Positions 43,811 to 53,494 of a DNA stretch of 64,000 nucleotides are shown here, one piece after another; within the stretch, counting starts at the first letter, position 1, and the number at the start of each line of letters is the position of its first letter. The DNA lies in NCBI RefSeq assembly GCF_026107415.2, contig NZ_JAPCHX010000005.1, forward strand, positions 62,001 to 126,000, read 5' to 3'. The translations under genes were made by a program, and so were the position numbers. The notes under the pieces are model-generated. The model saw only the letters and a program-made list of their open reading frames with translations, made no database searches and was not told the DNA's origin. The DNA comes from Microbacterium sp. MPKO10. GTDB lineage: Bacteria > Actinomycetota > Actinomycetes > Actinomycetales > Microbacteriaceae.

Positions 43811-45937
43811 TTACCGCGCCTGTCGCTTGGCCGCGGCCTTCTCGCGTGCCCGCAGCACCTTCTCGTCGACGGGAGCCGTGCCCGACTCGCGCTGCGCCGC
43901 AAAATACGCACGCGCTTCGTCCTGGCGCTGCCGTTCGCCATCCGTGGCGATCGGTGCGCGCAGGTGCTCCTCGTCGAAGCCGAACGCGTCGACGAGCTGC
44001 ACCGCATACGGGCGCAGGCGTGCCACGAGCCGGTTGATGTACGCACTGACCGCCTCGGCACGCTGCGACGAGAGGCGCCCGTTGATGAGGTACCAGGCGA
44101 GGTGCTTCTCGATGAGGCTGAGCCCGAACAGGTCGCGCAGCCAGGTGAGCACCTTGCGCGTCGACGCGTCGCGGATCTTCTCGACGCCCGCCGTGAATGC
44201 CTCCCACTGCAACAGCTCGCCGTGTGCACGGGCTGCCTCGATGAGCTCCGCCTGCTGGCTGTTGAACAGCTCAGCAGCATCCGCCTTCGACATCTTGGAC
44301 GAGGCACGCAGCTCGCCGCCGATCTTCTCGATCATCGTCTCGACGCGGTCCGTGAGCAGCTCGCGCTGCACCGCCGTCTCGCGCAGCTGCCCCACGGAAC
44401 GCGCGGTTGATCCGAAGTCGCCGAGCGTCTGGCCCAGCGTGCGCAGCCCGCTCCCGTGGTAGGCGCGATCGGCCGCCTGCGTGACGACGTATCGCGCGAG
44501 AGCGCCGGCATCCGCCTTGCGGAACTTGCTCGAGAAATCGGTGAGCAGACGCTTCGCGACCAGCTGCAGCAGCACGTTGTTGTCGCCCTCGAACGTGACG
44601 TAGACGTCGAGGTCGGCGTGCAGGCTCGTGAAGCGGTTGGCGTTCATGAACCCGGCGCCGCCGCACGCCTCACGGCACTCCTGCAGCGTGTCGAGCGCAT
44701 GCCAGGTCGAGAGCGGCTTGAGCGCCGCGGCAAGCGTCTCGAGGTCCTGCCGGTCATCATCCGAGTCGGCACGACCGCTGAACACCTTGTCGAACGTGGT
44801 CAGCAGGGTGTCATGAGCGAACATCTGCGCGTATGTCTGCGCGAGACGCGGCAGCAGGCGACGCTGGTGCTTCTGGTAGTCGAGAAGCACCTCTTCGTCG
44901 GTCTCGGACGCCGCGTTGAACTGGCGGCGCTGGTCGCCATAGCGAATGGCGATGGTGAGGCCGAGGGCGGATGCTGTCGTCGCGGCGCCGTCGAGCGAGA
45001 CACGTCCCTGCACGAGCGTTCCCAGCATCGTGAAGAAGCGCCGGCCCGGGCTCGCGATCGACGATGAATACGTGCCGTCCTCGGCAACGTCACCGTACCG
45101 GTTCAGGAGGTTGTCGCGCGGGATCCGCACGTCGGTGAAGTGCAGCCGGCCGTTGTCGATGCCGTTGAGGCCGCCCTTGAGACCGTCGTCTTCGCCGCCG
45201 ATGCCCGGCAGGAACTCGCCGTTCTCATCGCGGATCGGAACGTAGAAGCAGTGCACGCCGTGGTTGACGCCCTTCGTGATGAGTTGCGCGAACACCGTCG
45301 CCGCCACTCCGTCACGCGCCGCGTTGCCGAGGAATTCCTTCCACGCGCCCTTGAACGGCGTGTTGATCACGAACTCCTGCGTCGCCTCGTCATATGTTGC
45401 CGTCGTTCCGAGGGACGCGACGTCTGAGCCGTGGCCGATCTCCGTCATCGCAAAGGCACCGGGCACGTCTAGCGACATGATTCCGGGAAGGAACTTATCG
45501 TGGTGCTTCTCGGTGCCGAGGTGAAGCACGGCGGCGCCGAAGAGCCCCCACTGCACGCCCGATTTGATCTGCAGCGACGGGTCGGCCAGTACAAGCTCTT
45601 CGAACCCGGCGATGTTCCCGCCGGCGTCCTCATCGCCTCCCAGACGCTTCGGGAACGCCCGCAGCACCTGGCCGTCCTCGACGAGTAGGTGCAGCTGCTC
45701 GAGAACCCGGGCCCGATGCTCGTCCATCGGCTGGCCCTCGATGCGCTGCATCTCGGGTCGCGCCGCGAGCTGTCGCGACTTCTTCCTGATGTCCGCCCAG
45801 GTTCCGAGGAGCGCGCTCTGCAGTTCATCCGTGTCGATGCTCGACGCACCGGGAAGCCGCACGGGCCCGGTGTCAACGTTCTCGTGGACGTTCGCCACCT
45901 CGGTCACGTCATCAGGAGTCTTCAGATCTCGCGCCAC
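43811..45937 (-). CDS. acyl-CoA oxidase / acyl-CoA dehydrogenase family protein
   Basis: A 708-residue flavoprotein, the length of acyl-CoA oxidases rather than the roughly 380-residue dehydrogenases. GAFAMTEIGHGSDVASLGTTATYD is the FAD/substrate-binding signature, VNHGVHCFYVPIRDENG and GIDNGRLHFTDVRIPRDNLLNRYGDV follow, and CREACGGAGFMNANRF lies in the helical C-terminal half. It oxidises acyl-CoA to enoyl-CoA, with oxygen as probable acceptor, in fatty-acid breakdown. It has no close operon partner here. Confidence 0.88.
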   Translation of the reverse strand: MARDLKTPDDVTEVANVHENVDTGPVRLPGASSIDTDELQSALLGTWADIRKKSRQLAARPEMQRIEGQPMDEHRARVLEQLHLLVEDGQVLRAFPKRLGGDEDAGGNIAGFEELVLADPSLQIKSGVQWGLFGAAVLHLGTEKHHDKFLPGIMSLDVPGAFAMTEIGHGSDVASLGTTATYDEATQEFVINTPFKGAWKEFLGNAARDGVAATVFAQLITKGVNHGVHCFYVPIRDENGEFLPGIGGEDDGLKGGLNGIDNGRLHFTDVRIPRDNLLNRYGDVAEDGTYSSSIASPGRRFFTMLGTLVQGRVSLDGAATTASALGLTIAIRYGDQRRQFNAASETDEEVLLDYQKHQRRLLPRLAQTYAQMFAHDTLLTTFDKVFSGRADSDDDRQDLETLAAALKPLSTWHALDTLQECREACGGAGFMNANRFTSLHADLDVYVTFEGDNNVLLQLVAKRLLTDFSSKFRKADAGALARYVVTQAADRAYHGSGLRTLGQTLGDFGSTARSVGQLRETAVQRELLTDRVETMIEKIGGELRASSKMSKADAAELFNSQQAELIEAARAHGELLQWEAFTAGVEKIRDASTRKVLTWLRDLFGLSLIEKHLAWYLINGRLSSQRAEAVSAYINRLVARLRPYAVQLVDAFGFDEEHLRAPIATDGERQRQDEARAYFAAQRESGTAPVDEKVLRAREKAAAKRQAR

Positions 45938-46216
45938 TGCTCTACCTCACTTCTGTCACAGGTTCTCTGTCACAATCGTTCGTCTGGCCAGGTTAGAACC
46001 CCGCGGGCTTCCGGCAGAACGCACCGTCCGTGGGCTACAAACACCGGGGCGCAGTGACGCGAGCGGTTGTGCCTGCCCCACAGCATCCCAGACTATTCAC
46101 TGCTTTCTCTCACAAAATCTCCCCCGGACGGGGACTTACCGAACGTAGGGTAAAAAGGTGAACTAGTGGAGTGGGGGGAACTCTCATCAGGGTTCTCATG
46201 AAAGGGATGTGCCTGT

Positions 46217-47074
46217 ATGGCCAGCATTCTCGTTGTCGGGGGCACGGGGCTTGTCGGAAGTGTCGTGGTGCGCGCCGCGCGTGCACGTGGGCATGAGGTC
46301 CGGTCGATCTCCCGCGAGATTCCAGCGTCGTCTTCACCACGTTTTGTGCCCGATGTCGACTACCGCGCCTGCGATCTCTACCATGCGACGCAACACCAGC
46401 TTGGCGAGAATCTGCAGGGCGTCGATATCGTCATTGACTGTCTGAATGGCGTTTCGCATGTCGCGCAAGCGGTCTTCCGTGTCGGCGCCGCCCAGATCAC
46501 GGATGCTGCCGCCCAATCGAGCGTCAGCCGCATCGTGGTGGTGTCTGACGTGGGCTGTGATCAGAGCGACTTCGCCTATTACGAAGCGAAGACCGACCAG
46601 GAGGCGGTGTATCTCGATTCAGCGGTGCCCACCACCGTCGTGCGATTCACCGTGGTGTTCGAGCAGCTGTGGAGCATCGCACAGTCCGCGGCGCGGTTCC
46701 GGGTCATTCCGACGTCGGAGCGCGCACAGCTGCAGCCGATCGATGTGGCCGAGATCGCCGAGGTGATCGTCGATGCCGTGGGCGATGCCGGGCCAGACGA
46801 GATCCGGTCGTATGGCGGTCCAGAGATCGCGTCGGTTCGGGCGCTGTCGCAGCAGTGGCTCGCGCACACCGGGCGTCGTGCGGTGCTCGTGCCGGTTCCT
46901 CTCGTCTTCGCGATCGGGCGATATCTGCGCTCGGGCGTCAATATCGTTCCCGAGTCTCGTCGCGGCAGAACGACGTGGCAGGAGTGGATGAACCGCACAG
47001 CACCGCCGCAGGTGCCGACGTCGACGTGCGGGCCGTCGCCAGCCCCGAACGGTCACGAGCCGAGCGCTGCGTAA
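46217..47074 (+). CDS. NmrA-like NAD(P)-binding protein (atypical SDR)
   Basis: A 285-residue Rossmann-fold protein: [25 protein letters not shown] is the dinucleotide-binding motif, [23 protein letters not shown] holds a YxxxK-like pair, and the C-terminal part resembles NmrA/NAD(P)H azoreductase-like sensors and reductases. AAAGGGATG lies upstream of the ATG. The 279-bp upstream gap contains a CCCCCGGACGGGG palindrome (46121-46133) but no TGAG-N5-CTCA site. The last 22 bp overlap the convergent recQ gene. Function unknown. Confidence 0.8.
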   Translation: MASILVVGGTGLVGSVVVRAARARGHEVRSISREIPASSSPRFVPDVDYRACDLYHATQHQLGENLQGVDIVIDCLNGVSHVAQAVFRVGAAQITDAAAQSSVSRIVVVSDVGCDQSDFAYYEAKTDQEAVYLDSAVPTTVVRFTVVFEQLWSIAQSAARFRVIPTSERAQLQPIDVAEIAEVIVDAVGDAGPDEIRSYGGPEIASVRALSQQWLAHTGRRAVLVPVPLVFAIGRYLRSGVNIVPESRRGRTTWQEWMNRTAPPQVPTSTCGPSPAPNGHEPSAA

Positions 47075-48900
47075 CTCTGTACGACGTCGATGACGGCTTC
47101 GCCGTAGCGCGCGAGCTTGGTGTCGCCGACACCGCTGATCGCACCGAGCGCTGCCGTGTCGGCGGGCCGAGCCACGGCGATGTCGCGCAACGTGGCGTCT
47201 GAGAACACGATGTAGGCGGGTGCCCCCTGCTCGCGGGCCGTTGCGGCTCGCCACTCGCGCAGCTTCTCGAACAGCTCGGCGGCGGCCGGTTCAAGTTCAT
47301 GAGCAGCCGCGCGGCGTGCCGATCGTGCACGCGGTGCCCGCTCGGGTTCGTCACGCAGCTGCACGGTGCGATCGCCGCGAAGCACCTCGCCGCTGGTCTC
47401 CGTGAGCCCGAGTACGCCGTACTCACCGCGCGTGGCCAGCAGCCCCTGCGCCAGAAGCTGCCGGACGATGCCGCGCCAGCGCTGATCCGAGATGTCGTCG
47501 CCGATGCCCCAGGTGCTCAGCGTGTCGTGCCCGTGCTGCCGGGTGCGTGCCGTCTCTTTACCGCGCAGGATGTCGATGATCTGACCGGCACCGAACCGCT
47601 GGTGGCGTTCGCGGTCGAGCCGCACGATGGTCGACAGCAGCTTTTGAGCCGCGACGGTTCCGTCGACGACAGCGGGCGGATCGAGGCACGTGTCGCAGTT
47701 GCCGCACGGTGTGCTCTCTTGCCCGAAGTATCGCAGCAGGTTCACGCGGCGGCACTGCACCGTCTCGCAGAGCGCGAGCATGGCGTCGAGGTGGTGCATC
47801 GCCTGCCTCTTGTGCGCCGTATCGGCTGTGGAGTCGTCGATCATGCGTCGCTGCTGCACGACGTCCTGCAGCCCGTACGCGAGCCAGGCCACCGACGGTT
47901 CACCGTCACGCCCGGCTCGCCCCGTCTCTTGGTAATACCCCTCGACGGATTTCGGAAGGTCGATGTGCGCGACGAACCGTACGTCGGGCTTGTCGATACC
48001 CATGCCGAACGCGATCGTGGCCACGATGACGACACCGTCGTCACGCAGGAAGCGCGATTGTGCCTCGGCGCGCACGCTCGCGTCGAGCCCCGCGTGGTAC
48101 GGCAGTGCGTTGATGCCGCGCTGCACGAGGTACTCGGCCGTACGCTCGACGGATGCTCGGCTGAGCGCGTACACGATTCCGGCGGCGTCCTCGCCCGCAG
48201 CATCCCGCCCTTCGGCGCGAATGAACTCGACGAGTTGCGCGCGTGGATCCCGCTTCGGCACGATGCGGTACTGGATGTTCGGGCGATCGAAGCTCGCCAC
48301 GAAATGCCGTGCGCTGCCGAGGCTGAGCCGCTGGGTGATCTCGCGGTGCGTGGCCTCTGTCGCTGTCGCGGTGAGCGCGATGCGCGGAACGTCAGGCCAC
48401 AACTCGGCGAGATCGGAGAGCGCGAGGTAATCGGGGCGGAAGTCGTGGCCCCACTGAGAGACGCAGTGCGCCTCATCGATGGCGAACAGTGCGATCGTGC
48501 CCCGCGCGAGTAAGGAGCGTGTCGAGTCGGTATTCAACCGCTCCGGGGCGACATACAGGATGTCGAGGTCGCCGGAGAGATAGGCACGCTCGACACGCGA
48601 ACGTTCGTCTGGCGTCTGGGTCGAGTTGAGAAAATCGGCGCGCACACCGACCGCCTTCAACGCCTGAACCTGGTCGTGCATCAGCGCAATCAGCGGAGAC
48701 ACGACGACGCCCGTCCCCTCACGCAGCAGTGCGGGGATCTGATAACAGAGGCTCTTGCCCCCGCCCGTCGGCATGAGCACGACGGCGTCGCCTCCCGCGG
48801 TGACGTGGTCGACAATGTCGGCCTGGTCGCCGCGGAAGGCGTCGTATCCGAAGACGTGGCTGAGCACGTCGAGTGCGGTGCCACCGGCAGGAGAAGTCAT
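47053..48900 (-). CDS. recQ: ATP-dependent DNA helicase RecQ
   Basis: A 615-residue superfamily 2 helicase. Walker A is [14 protein letters not shown], the DEAH-box line is [19 protein letters not shown], motif VI lies in [21 protein letters not shown], the zinc-binding RQC start is [23 protein letters not shown], and the C terminus ([26 protein letters not shown]) is an HRDC domain. It unwinds recombination and replication intermediates. ATG 48900 fits the family N terminus; a frame extending to 48987 is ignored. Confidence 0.95.
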   Translation of the reverse strand: MTSPAGGTALDVLSHVFGYDAFRGDQADIVDHVTAGGDAVVLMPTGGGKSLCYQIPALLREGTGVVVSPLIALMHDQVQALKAVGVRADFLNSTQTPDERSRVERAYLSGDLDILYVAPERLNTDSTRSLLARGTIALFAIDEAHCVSQWGHDFRPDYLALSDLAELWPDVPRIALTATATEATHREITQRLSLGSARHFVASFDRPNIQYRIVPKRDPRAQLVEFIRAEGRDAAGEDAAGIVYALSRASVERTAEYLVQRGINALPYHAGLDASVRAEAQSRFLRDDGVVIVATIAFGMGIDKPDVRFVAHIDLPKSVEGYYQETGRAGRDGEPSVAWLAYGLQDVVQQRRMIDDSTADTAHKRQAMHHLDAMLALCETVQCRRVNLLRYFGQESTPCGNCDTCLDPPAVVDGTVAAQKLLSTIVRLDRERHQRFGAGQIIDILRGKETARTRQHGHDTLSTWGIGDDISDQRWRGIVRQLLAQGLLATRGEYGVLGLTETSGEVLRGDRTVQLRDEPERAPRARSARRAAAHELEPAAAELFEKLREWRAATAREQGAPAYIVFSDATLRDIAVARPADTAALGAISGVGDTKLARYGEAVIDVVQSYAALGS

Positions 48901-49037
48901 TGCTTCCACCGTAGCCGGTGGCACCGTCACCGTCGTGCTGTCACTGCTGCTGACACGGGCACTCGCACCGAGCCGACACCGGCCCATGCTCGCGGTGACG
49001 CTGCCGCCGAGGCCGTGTCACCGCGGCTCTGCTGGCA

Positions 49038-49937
49038 TCACGACGATGGTGGTGACTCCGGCCCGGATGACGATCCGTCAGAGGTGGACGAGCCATCCGG
49101 GCCCGAGGAGTCATCTCGGCCAGACGCGCCAGCTGGGCCAGATGAGCTATTCGGACCCGACGTTGCCCCGGTGCCGGGGTCGTCATCGTCGGGGTCGTCA
49201 TTGTCGGGGTCGTCATCGTCCTGCAGCATCCGGCGGCGCACCGCGATCATCACCACGATTGCCGTCGCGATGAAGATGATGCCTGCGGCACCGATCAGCC
49301 ATGCGAGATCGGACACGTCGGCGTCAGACGAATCGGCTCCCGGCGCACCGGCTTCTTCCCCGGATTCCTCCCCTGCTCCGTCTGACGCCTCGGAGTCGTC
49401 TGCACCAGACTCGTCGGTGCCGGGCTCGTCGGTTCCCGCGTCCGCTGAGTCCTCACCGCAGGTGGGAACCGTGTCTGAGCCGGTGGCCGTCTCTTCGCCG
49501 GCTTCGGGCTCCCAGGTGAAGGTGAATGGTGCGAAGTCGTTGGAGCTCTGCGTGTGGCCGTCTTCTGCCACGAGCGTCCAGATCACCGTGTACTCTCCGG
49601 GCTCGCCCAACGTCACCTCGGCGCTGAGCGTCGTCTCGCCGTTCGTCACCTCGGTGCAGCCGTCACCAAAATACTGCTCGGTGCCGCCTGGCCCCTCGAC
49701 GACGATGCTCTTCTGGCCGCTGGCGAGAATAGGATCCGTCGTCGTGAGAGCCACAGTCACAGGGCCCGAGGTGACGGTCGAGCCGGGTTTCGGCGACGCC
49801 GGAGCAACTTGAGTGTGCGCTACGGCTGACGGTGCTCCGGCCACCGAGGCCACGGCACCCAGGCTCACGGCGATCCCAGCCGCGAGCGCGAACCCCAGCA
49901 TCCGTCGTGTTCGACGTCGACGTGATCCGTCTGTCAT
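49038..49937 (-). CDS. CopC-domain copper resistance protein with C-terminal membrane anchor
   Basis: A 299-residue exported protein. Signal peptide about 1-40 ends AVAHTQ, which leaves His as first mature residue, the CopC copper ligand. The CopC beta-sandwich follows (HTQVAPASPKPGSTVTSG; second His in VAEDGHTQ), then an acidic Ser/Asp/Glu-rich linker, one membrane helix (LAWLIGAAGIIFIATAIVVMIAV) and a low-complexity Asp/Pro tail encoded by tandem DNA repeats. It probably binds copper outside the cell. It overlaps the YcnI gene by ATGA, so the two are co-translated. Confidence 0.85.
   Translation of the reverse strand: MTDGSRRRRTRRMLGFALAAGIAVSLGAVASVAGAPSAVAHTQVAPASPKPGSTVTSGPVTVALTTTDPILASGQKSIVVEGPGGTEQYFGDGCTEVTNGETTLSAEVTLGEPGEYTVIWTLVAEDGHTQSSNDFAPFTFTWEPEAGEETATGSDTVPTCGEDSADAGTDEPGTDESGADDSEASDGAGEESGEEAGAPGADSSDADVSDLAWLIGAAGIIFIATAIVVMIAVRRRMLQDDDDPDNDDPDDDDPGTGATSGPNSSSGPAGASGRDDSSGPDGSSTSDGSSSGPESPPSS
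49175..49219. repeat. three 15-bp tandem repeats in the CopC-domain gene
   Basis: Three copies of CGGGGTCGTCATCGT (the middle one with a single change) in register with the codons, encoding repeated Asp-Asp-Pro-Asp-type units in the cytoplasmic tail. In-frame slippage here would change tail length without breaking the gene. Confidence 0.8.
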
Positions 49938-50659
49938 CTGTTCTCCTTCTCACGGGGACGACGAGCCAGCACGGCCAGAACGACTCCGACAGCACCGACG
50001 AAGAGCCCCGCGATCCCGATCACACGAGCAATCAGGTCATCACTATTATCGCTCTCCGCCGCCGCGGCATCCGTTGACTCGTCATCCGCCTGGCCCGATT
50101 GGTCGCCGTGACCATGACCGGAGTCGTCGACATCGCCGACGGCGACGACGGGCGCCGGGTGCTCGGGCTCTTCTCCGGAGGCATCCGGAATCTCGTCCCA
50201 CGCGACCGAGCCGGACTCGCAGGTCTGCGTCACCGGGAACGCGAGCGTGGAACCCGCCGTGTCTTCCGGCAGCGACACCTGCACAGACAGCGTGTCGATC
50301 TGGGAGTCGTCGAGCGGCGTCTTCGCCGTGAAGTCGACGGAACTGACACGTTCGCCCACGGGGTCGCCGTTCTGGTCGGTGACGCCCTCGACAGGCTCCG
50401 TCTGCGACTCGGCCGTCCACCCCGCGTTGACAACAGGCTTTGCCGTGACGATCTCGTCTGGCATCTGGATGCTGACCGCCGTGGTGGGCGAGCCGTCGCA
50501 GCCGTGCCCGATGGTGAAGGTGAGCACGGTGCTCGACCCGGCAGCGGCGTCCGCCGGGTCCACATGAACGTGAGCGCTGGCCGCGAGCGGTGCGGCGAGT
50601 GCAAGCGCGGCTCCGGCTGCCAGGCCGAGTCCGGCTCGTGTGATTGTCGATTTCTTCAT
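49934..50659 (-). CDS. YcnI-like DUF1775 copper-binding protein
   Basis: A 241-residue exported protein. A signal peptide (about 1-29) ends SASAHVHVDP, so the mature protein starts with His, the copper ligand of YcnI proteins. The DUF1775 domain follows (GSSTVLTFTIGHGCDGSPTTAVSIQMP), then an acidic, His-containing linker, one membrane helix (VIGIAGLFVGAVGVVLAVLA) and a basic end. It acts with the CopC-domain protein and probably handles extracellular copper. The trailing overlap fixes gene order ycnI-like then copC-like. Confidence 0.87.
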   Translation of the reverse strand: MKKSTITRAGLGLAAGAALALAAPLAASAHVHVDPADAAAGSSTVLTFTIGHGCDGSPTTAVSIQMPDEIVTAKPVVNAGWTAESQTEPVEGVTDQNGDPVGERVSSVDFTAKTPLDDSQIDTLSVQVSLPEDTAGSTLAFPVTQTCESGSVAWDEIPDASGEEPEHPAPVVAVGDVDDSGHGHGDQSGQADDESTDAAAAESDNSDDLIARVIGIAGLFVGAVGVVLAVLARRPREKENR

Positions 50660-50804
50660 CTCGTGATGGTTCTTTCATGTCGTTGTTCGCATGCGGGCGC
50701 GGCGGAGTGTCCGCGTTCTGGCCCGCTGTCAGCGCGCCGCCGTGCGACCGCTGACAAAGGAGGGAAACGTTGCGGGGCAGCGCGCAGCAGTTCCCCGTCG
50801 CGCG

Positions 50805-51398
50805 CTATGCCCAGGCGAATGACGGCGGGCCACGCTGCGAGCGTGACGGCAGCACGACTGCTGCACGGCGAGGTGCGGCAGCACTCGGAGTCACCGACAC
50901 CAGCGCCGGAATCGCGACGGGCGCCGGCGCCTCGAACAGCGCACTCACCGCGATGCGCAGGGTGGTGAACAGTCCGCGCACGATCCGCTCGCCGTGTGCC
51001 AGAACAAGCGTCGTGACGACAGCGGCGAGCACGTGAGCAAACCACATCGTCGGATGGTGGCTGTGCACGGCGACCCCCGCCTGCACGTCGACGGCACCGA
51101 GCGCATGCTGCGCGTGCACGCCGAGGCTCGTCTGCTCAACGCTTCCGCCCGAGGGCGCGAAGGCGAACATGCCGTGATAGGCGAGCTGACTGAGCACGAC
51201 GGAGACGGCGAGGCGCGAGCGCGACAGGGTCTTCCCCGCGAGGGCGATGCAGACGAAGACGGATGCTGTGAGGGCGACGCTCAGCGCAAAGACGCTCGGC
51301 GCGCGGCCGTCGGCAAGACCGTGAGAGGTGGCGGCGATCACCGTCGAGACGGCAGCCGCGATCGTGCCGCGCAGTGCGCGAATGGCGCGTTCACCCAT
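50805..51398 (-). CDS. hypothetical membrane protein, His-rich
   Basis: A 197-residue protein with about four hydrophobic segments (AAAVSTVIAATSHGLA, ALSVALTASVFVCIALAG, VSVVLSQLAYHGMFAFA, MWFAHVLAAVVTTLVLAH). Histidines cluster near the membrane surfaces (VHAQHALGAV, VAVHSHHPTMWFAH), which would suit metal handling. It lies upstream of the YcnI/CopC pair on the same strand with a 145-bp gap, so a copper-related role is possible but unproven. ATG 51398 is chosen because upstream codons are atypical. Confidence 0.65.
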   Translation of the reverse strand: MGERAIRALRGTIAAAVSTVIAATSHGLADGRAPSVFALSVALTASVFVCIALAGKTLSRSRLAVSVVLSQLAYHGMFAFAPSGGSVEQTSLGVHAQHALGAVDVQAGVAVHSHHPTMWFAHVLAAVVTTLVLAHGERIVRGLFTTLRIAVSALFEAPAPVAIPALVSVTPSAAAPRRAAVVLPSRSQRGPPSFAWA

Positions 51399-51490
51399 AC
51401 CGTGCCCTCCCACGCCCCAGCATAATCTGTCGCTCGCCTCCGGCGGGCTTCCCGGGTACCGTGGGGGCAAGCGAGGAGCCGGGGGTTCAC

Positions 51491-51820
51491 GTGGCAGACA
51501 CAGACAGCACACCCAACACACCGCGCGTAACGCGCAACGACGCCGACGAGCGCTACGAGCTCTGGATCGGCGATGAGCTCGTCGGTCGTGCTGAGTACCG
51601 GCGCGAAGACAGCGGGACAGCGTTCGTGCACACGGAGATCGATGATGCGCACGGCGGGCAGGGGCTCGGCAGCATCCTCGCCAAGGCCGCCCTCGACGAC
51701 GCCGTCGAGCGTGACGAGATCATCATCCCGTACTGCCCCTTCATTCAGGCGTACCTCAAGCGGCATCACGAATACGACCCGCATGTCGCCTGGCCGCAGC
51801 CCAAGCACGCGAGGAAATGA
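51491..51820 (+). CDS. small GNAT-like N-acetyltransferase (YidJ/Gtt1-type)
   Basis: A 109-residue protein of the short Acetyltransf_CG group: YELWIGDELVGRAEYR, FVHTEIDDAHGGQGLGSILAKAAL with the acetyl-CoA loop, and IIPYCPFIQAYLKRHHEYDPHV, the conserved end. GTG 51491 follows a G-rich Shine-Dalgarno-like stretch; the longer frame reads into non-coding DNA. The pirin gene starts 7 bp later, so they form an operon. Substrate unknown. Confidence 0.83.
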   Translation: MADTDSTPNTPRVTRNDADERYELWIGDELVGRAEYRREDSGTAFVHTEIDDAHGGQGLGSILAKAALDDAVERDEIIIPYCPFIQAYLKRHHEYDPHVAWPQPKHARK

Positions 51821-51826
51821 GCCGCG

Positions 51827-52783
51827 GTGACTCGGTTCGATGAGCCTCATGAAGAGCTGCTGACGCGCGAGGGGGCGCCTCCCGGCCCGACGACCATACT
51901 GCTTGAGTCCCGCCAGGTTCCGCTCGGCGGAATCCGCGGCATCACCGTGCATCGATCTTTGCCGCAACGCGTCCTGCCCACGGTGGGCGCGTGGTGCTTT
52001 CTCGACCACTTCGACGAGGCCGGGGTCCCCATGCGTGTGCTGCCGCACCCGCACATCGGGCTGCAGACGGTGACGTGGCCGTTGGACGGCGAGATCAGAC
52101 ACCGCGACACCCTGCAGAACGACGTGATGATCCGCCCAGGTCAGCTGAACATCATGACGAGCGGCAAAGGTATCGCGCACTCCGAGTTCTCCACGCTCGC
52201 CGATGACAATTCGTCGCTTCACGGCGTCCAGCTGTGGGTGGCTCTGCCCCCGGATGCTGCCGGAGGGGAGTCTGCTTTCGAGCAGCACGCCGACCTGCCG
52301 ATCTGGCAGCACGGCGGGGTGCGGGCGCGCGTCTTCGTCGGCACGCTGGGCGACGCGACATCCCCCGCCACCGTGTACACACCGCTGGTCGGCGCCGATC
52401 TCGAACTTGAGGCGAACACGCACGAGCAGTTCCCCGTCGACAGCGCGTTCGAGCACGCCGTGTACGTCATTGCGGGAGAGATGACCGTCGACGACGTCCG
52501 CGTGCGCGCGCGGCAGCTTCTCTACATCGGTGAGGGCTGCACCTCCATCGAGATGAGTGCGGATGCTGGGGCACGCGCGATGCTCATCGGCGGCGAGCCG
52601 TTCGGCGAAGATCTTGTGATGTGGTGGAACTTCGTCGGCCGTTCGCACGCCGATATCGTGGCTGCGCGCGATGACTGGGAAGCGGGTTCCGAGCGCTTCG
52701 GCTCCGTGCCAGGGCACGGCGCCGATCGCATCCCCGCCCCGCCGCTCCCCGGCGTGAGACTGACACCGCGCCGTCGCCGCTGA
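51827..52783 (+). CDS. pirin family protein
   Basis: A 318-residue bicupin. The metal site is in MRVLPHPHIGLQTVTWPLDGEIRHRDTL (His residues) and GKGIAHSEFS (His, Glu), as in bacterial pirins, some of which have quercetinase activity. The C-terminal cupin (VYVIAGEMTVDDVRVRARQLLYIG) lacks an obvious full ligand set. GTG start 7 bp after the acetyltransferase stop. Cytoplasmic; physiological substrate unknown. Confidence 0.9.
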   Translation: MTRFDEPHEELLTREGAPPGPTTILLESRQVPLGGIRGITVHRSLPQRVLPTVGAWCFLDHFDEAGVPMRVLPHPHIGLQTVTWPLDGEIRHRDTLQNDVMIRPGQLNIMTSGKGIAHSEFSTLADDNSSLHGVQLWVALPPDAAGGESAFEQHADLPIWQHGGVRARVFVGTLGDATSPATVYTPLVGADLELEANTHEQFPVDSAFEHAVYVIAGEMTVDDVRVRARQLLYIGEGCTSIEMSADAGARAMLIGGEPFGEDLVMWWNFVGRSHADIVAARDDWEAGSERFGSVPGHGADRIPAPPLPGVRLTPRRRR

Positions 52784-52815
52784 CACCATTTTCACGACAT
52801 CCACGCGTTGCCAGG

Positions 52816-52834
52816 ATAGGCAAGGCTCGGCTAA
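52816..52834 (+). promoter_or_regulatory. candidate DtxR/IdeR-type iron box before the ECF transporter
   Basis: ATAGGCAAGGCTCGGCTAA matches 13 of 19 positions of the actinobacterial iron-box consensus TTAGGTTAGGCTAACCTAA. It sits between a TTGCCA (52808-52813) and a TAAGTT (52832-52837) that could be -35 and -10, 50 bp before the S-component ATG. No TPP-riboswitch sequence is seen. Confidence 0.45.
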
Positions 52835-52884
52835 GTTTGAGAGACTGGAATCTCCTCCACACCCCGAGCCCTCAAGGGATACCG

Positions 52885-53487
52885 ATGTTCAGCACCCGCC
52901 TTCTCATGACGTGCGCCGCGATCGGCGTGGGAAGCGGGATCGTCTTCACCGTCGCTGGGTTCGTCAACGGAATCGTCGCCGCGGCAGCGCCCATCGTCTA
53001 CGGGCTCTCGATCGGCGTGTACTTCCTGCCCGGCGTCATCGCCCAGTCGCTGTTGCGCCGTCCAGGCGTCGCCCTCATCACAAGCCTGATCGCCGGGCTT
53101 GTCGGCTCCGCCGTGAATCCAGCATTCATCATGCGCTACCTCGCCACGGGCCTCGCCATCGGTCTGCTTCAGGAGCTGCCATTCGCGGTGTCGAAATATC
53201 GCTACTGGCGCGCCTGGGTCTTTTATGTCTCCGCGGCGGTCATGGGAGTTGTGTTCGGCGGCGGCGTCTTCATCGCCGTGGGAATGGAGCATTTCGTCGG
53301 CTGGGCGAACCTTGTCTACTTCGGGTTGTTCGCCGTGAGCCCCGTGCTCTTCACCTGGCTCGGCCGAGTGATCGCAGCCGGTCTCAACAAGACCGGAGTC
53401 GCCCGCGGCATCCAGCACGACGTTGATCGCCGGTCACATTCCTCGGGGTCTCGTCGCGCGCACCCGCTGCCGATGACGGCCGCCTGA
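52885..53487 (+). CDS. ECF transporter S component (YkoE-like)
   Basis: A 200-residue membrane protein with about five or six helices (LLMTCAAIGVGSGIVFTVAGFVNGIVAAA, LITSLIAGLVGSAVNPAFIM, FYVSAAVMGVVFGGGVFIAV) and a basic tail, the form of YkoE-family substrate-binding subunits. YkoE systems are assigned to thiamin precursor (hydroxymethylpyrimidine) uptake, but the iron-box-like site upstream makes another substrate possible. It is followed after 7 bp by the ATPase and T-component genes, so the full transporter is present. Confidence 0.8.
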   Translation: MFSTRLLMTCAAIGVGSGIVFTVAGFVNGIVAAAAPIVYGLSIGVYFLPGVIAQSLLRRPGVALITSLIAGLVGSAVNPAFIMRYLATGLAIGLLQELPFAVSKYRYWRAWVFYVSAAVMGVVFGGGVFIAVGMEHFVGWANLVYFGLFAVSPVLFTWLGRVIAAGLNKTGVARGIQHDVDRRSHSSGSRRAHPLPMTAA

Positions 53488-53494
53488 CGCCGCG

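Noticed and set aside
46121-46216. Another EPS-regulon site before the NmrA-like gene
   Set aside because: A CCCCCGGACGGGG palindrome is present but there is no TGAG-N5-CTCA motif, and the gene is outside the locus.
47299-48513. 404-codon open frame on the plus strand
   Set aside because: It lies antisense within recQ; the helicase motifs are all on the minus strand.
51338-52804. 488-codon open frame on the minus strand
   Set aside because: It is the shadow of the pirin and acetyltransferase genes, which show clear family motifs on the plus strand.
52784-52884. TPP riboswitch before the YkoE-like transporter
   Set aside because: The conserved CUGAGA and ACCUGAU segments of the thi box are not present; an iron-box-like site is seen instead.
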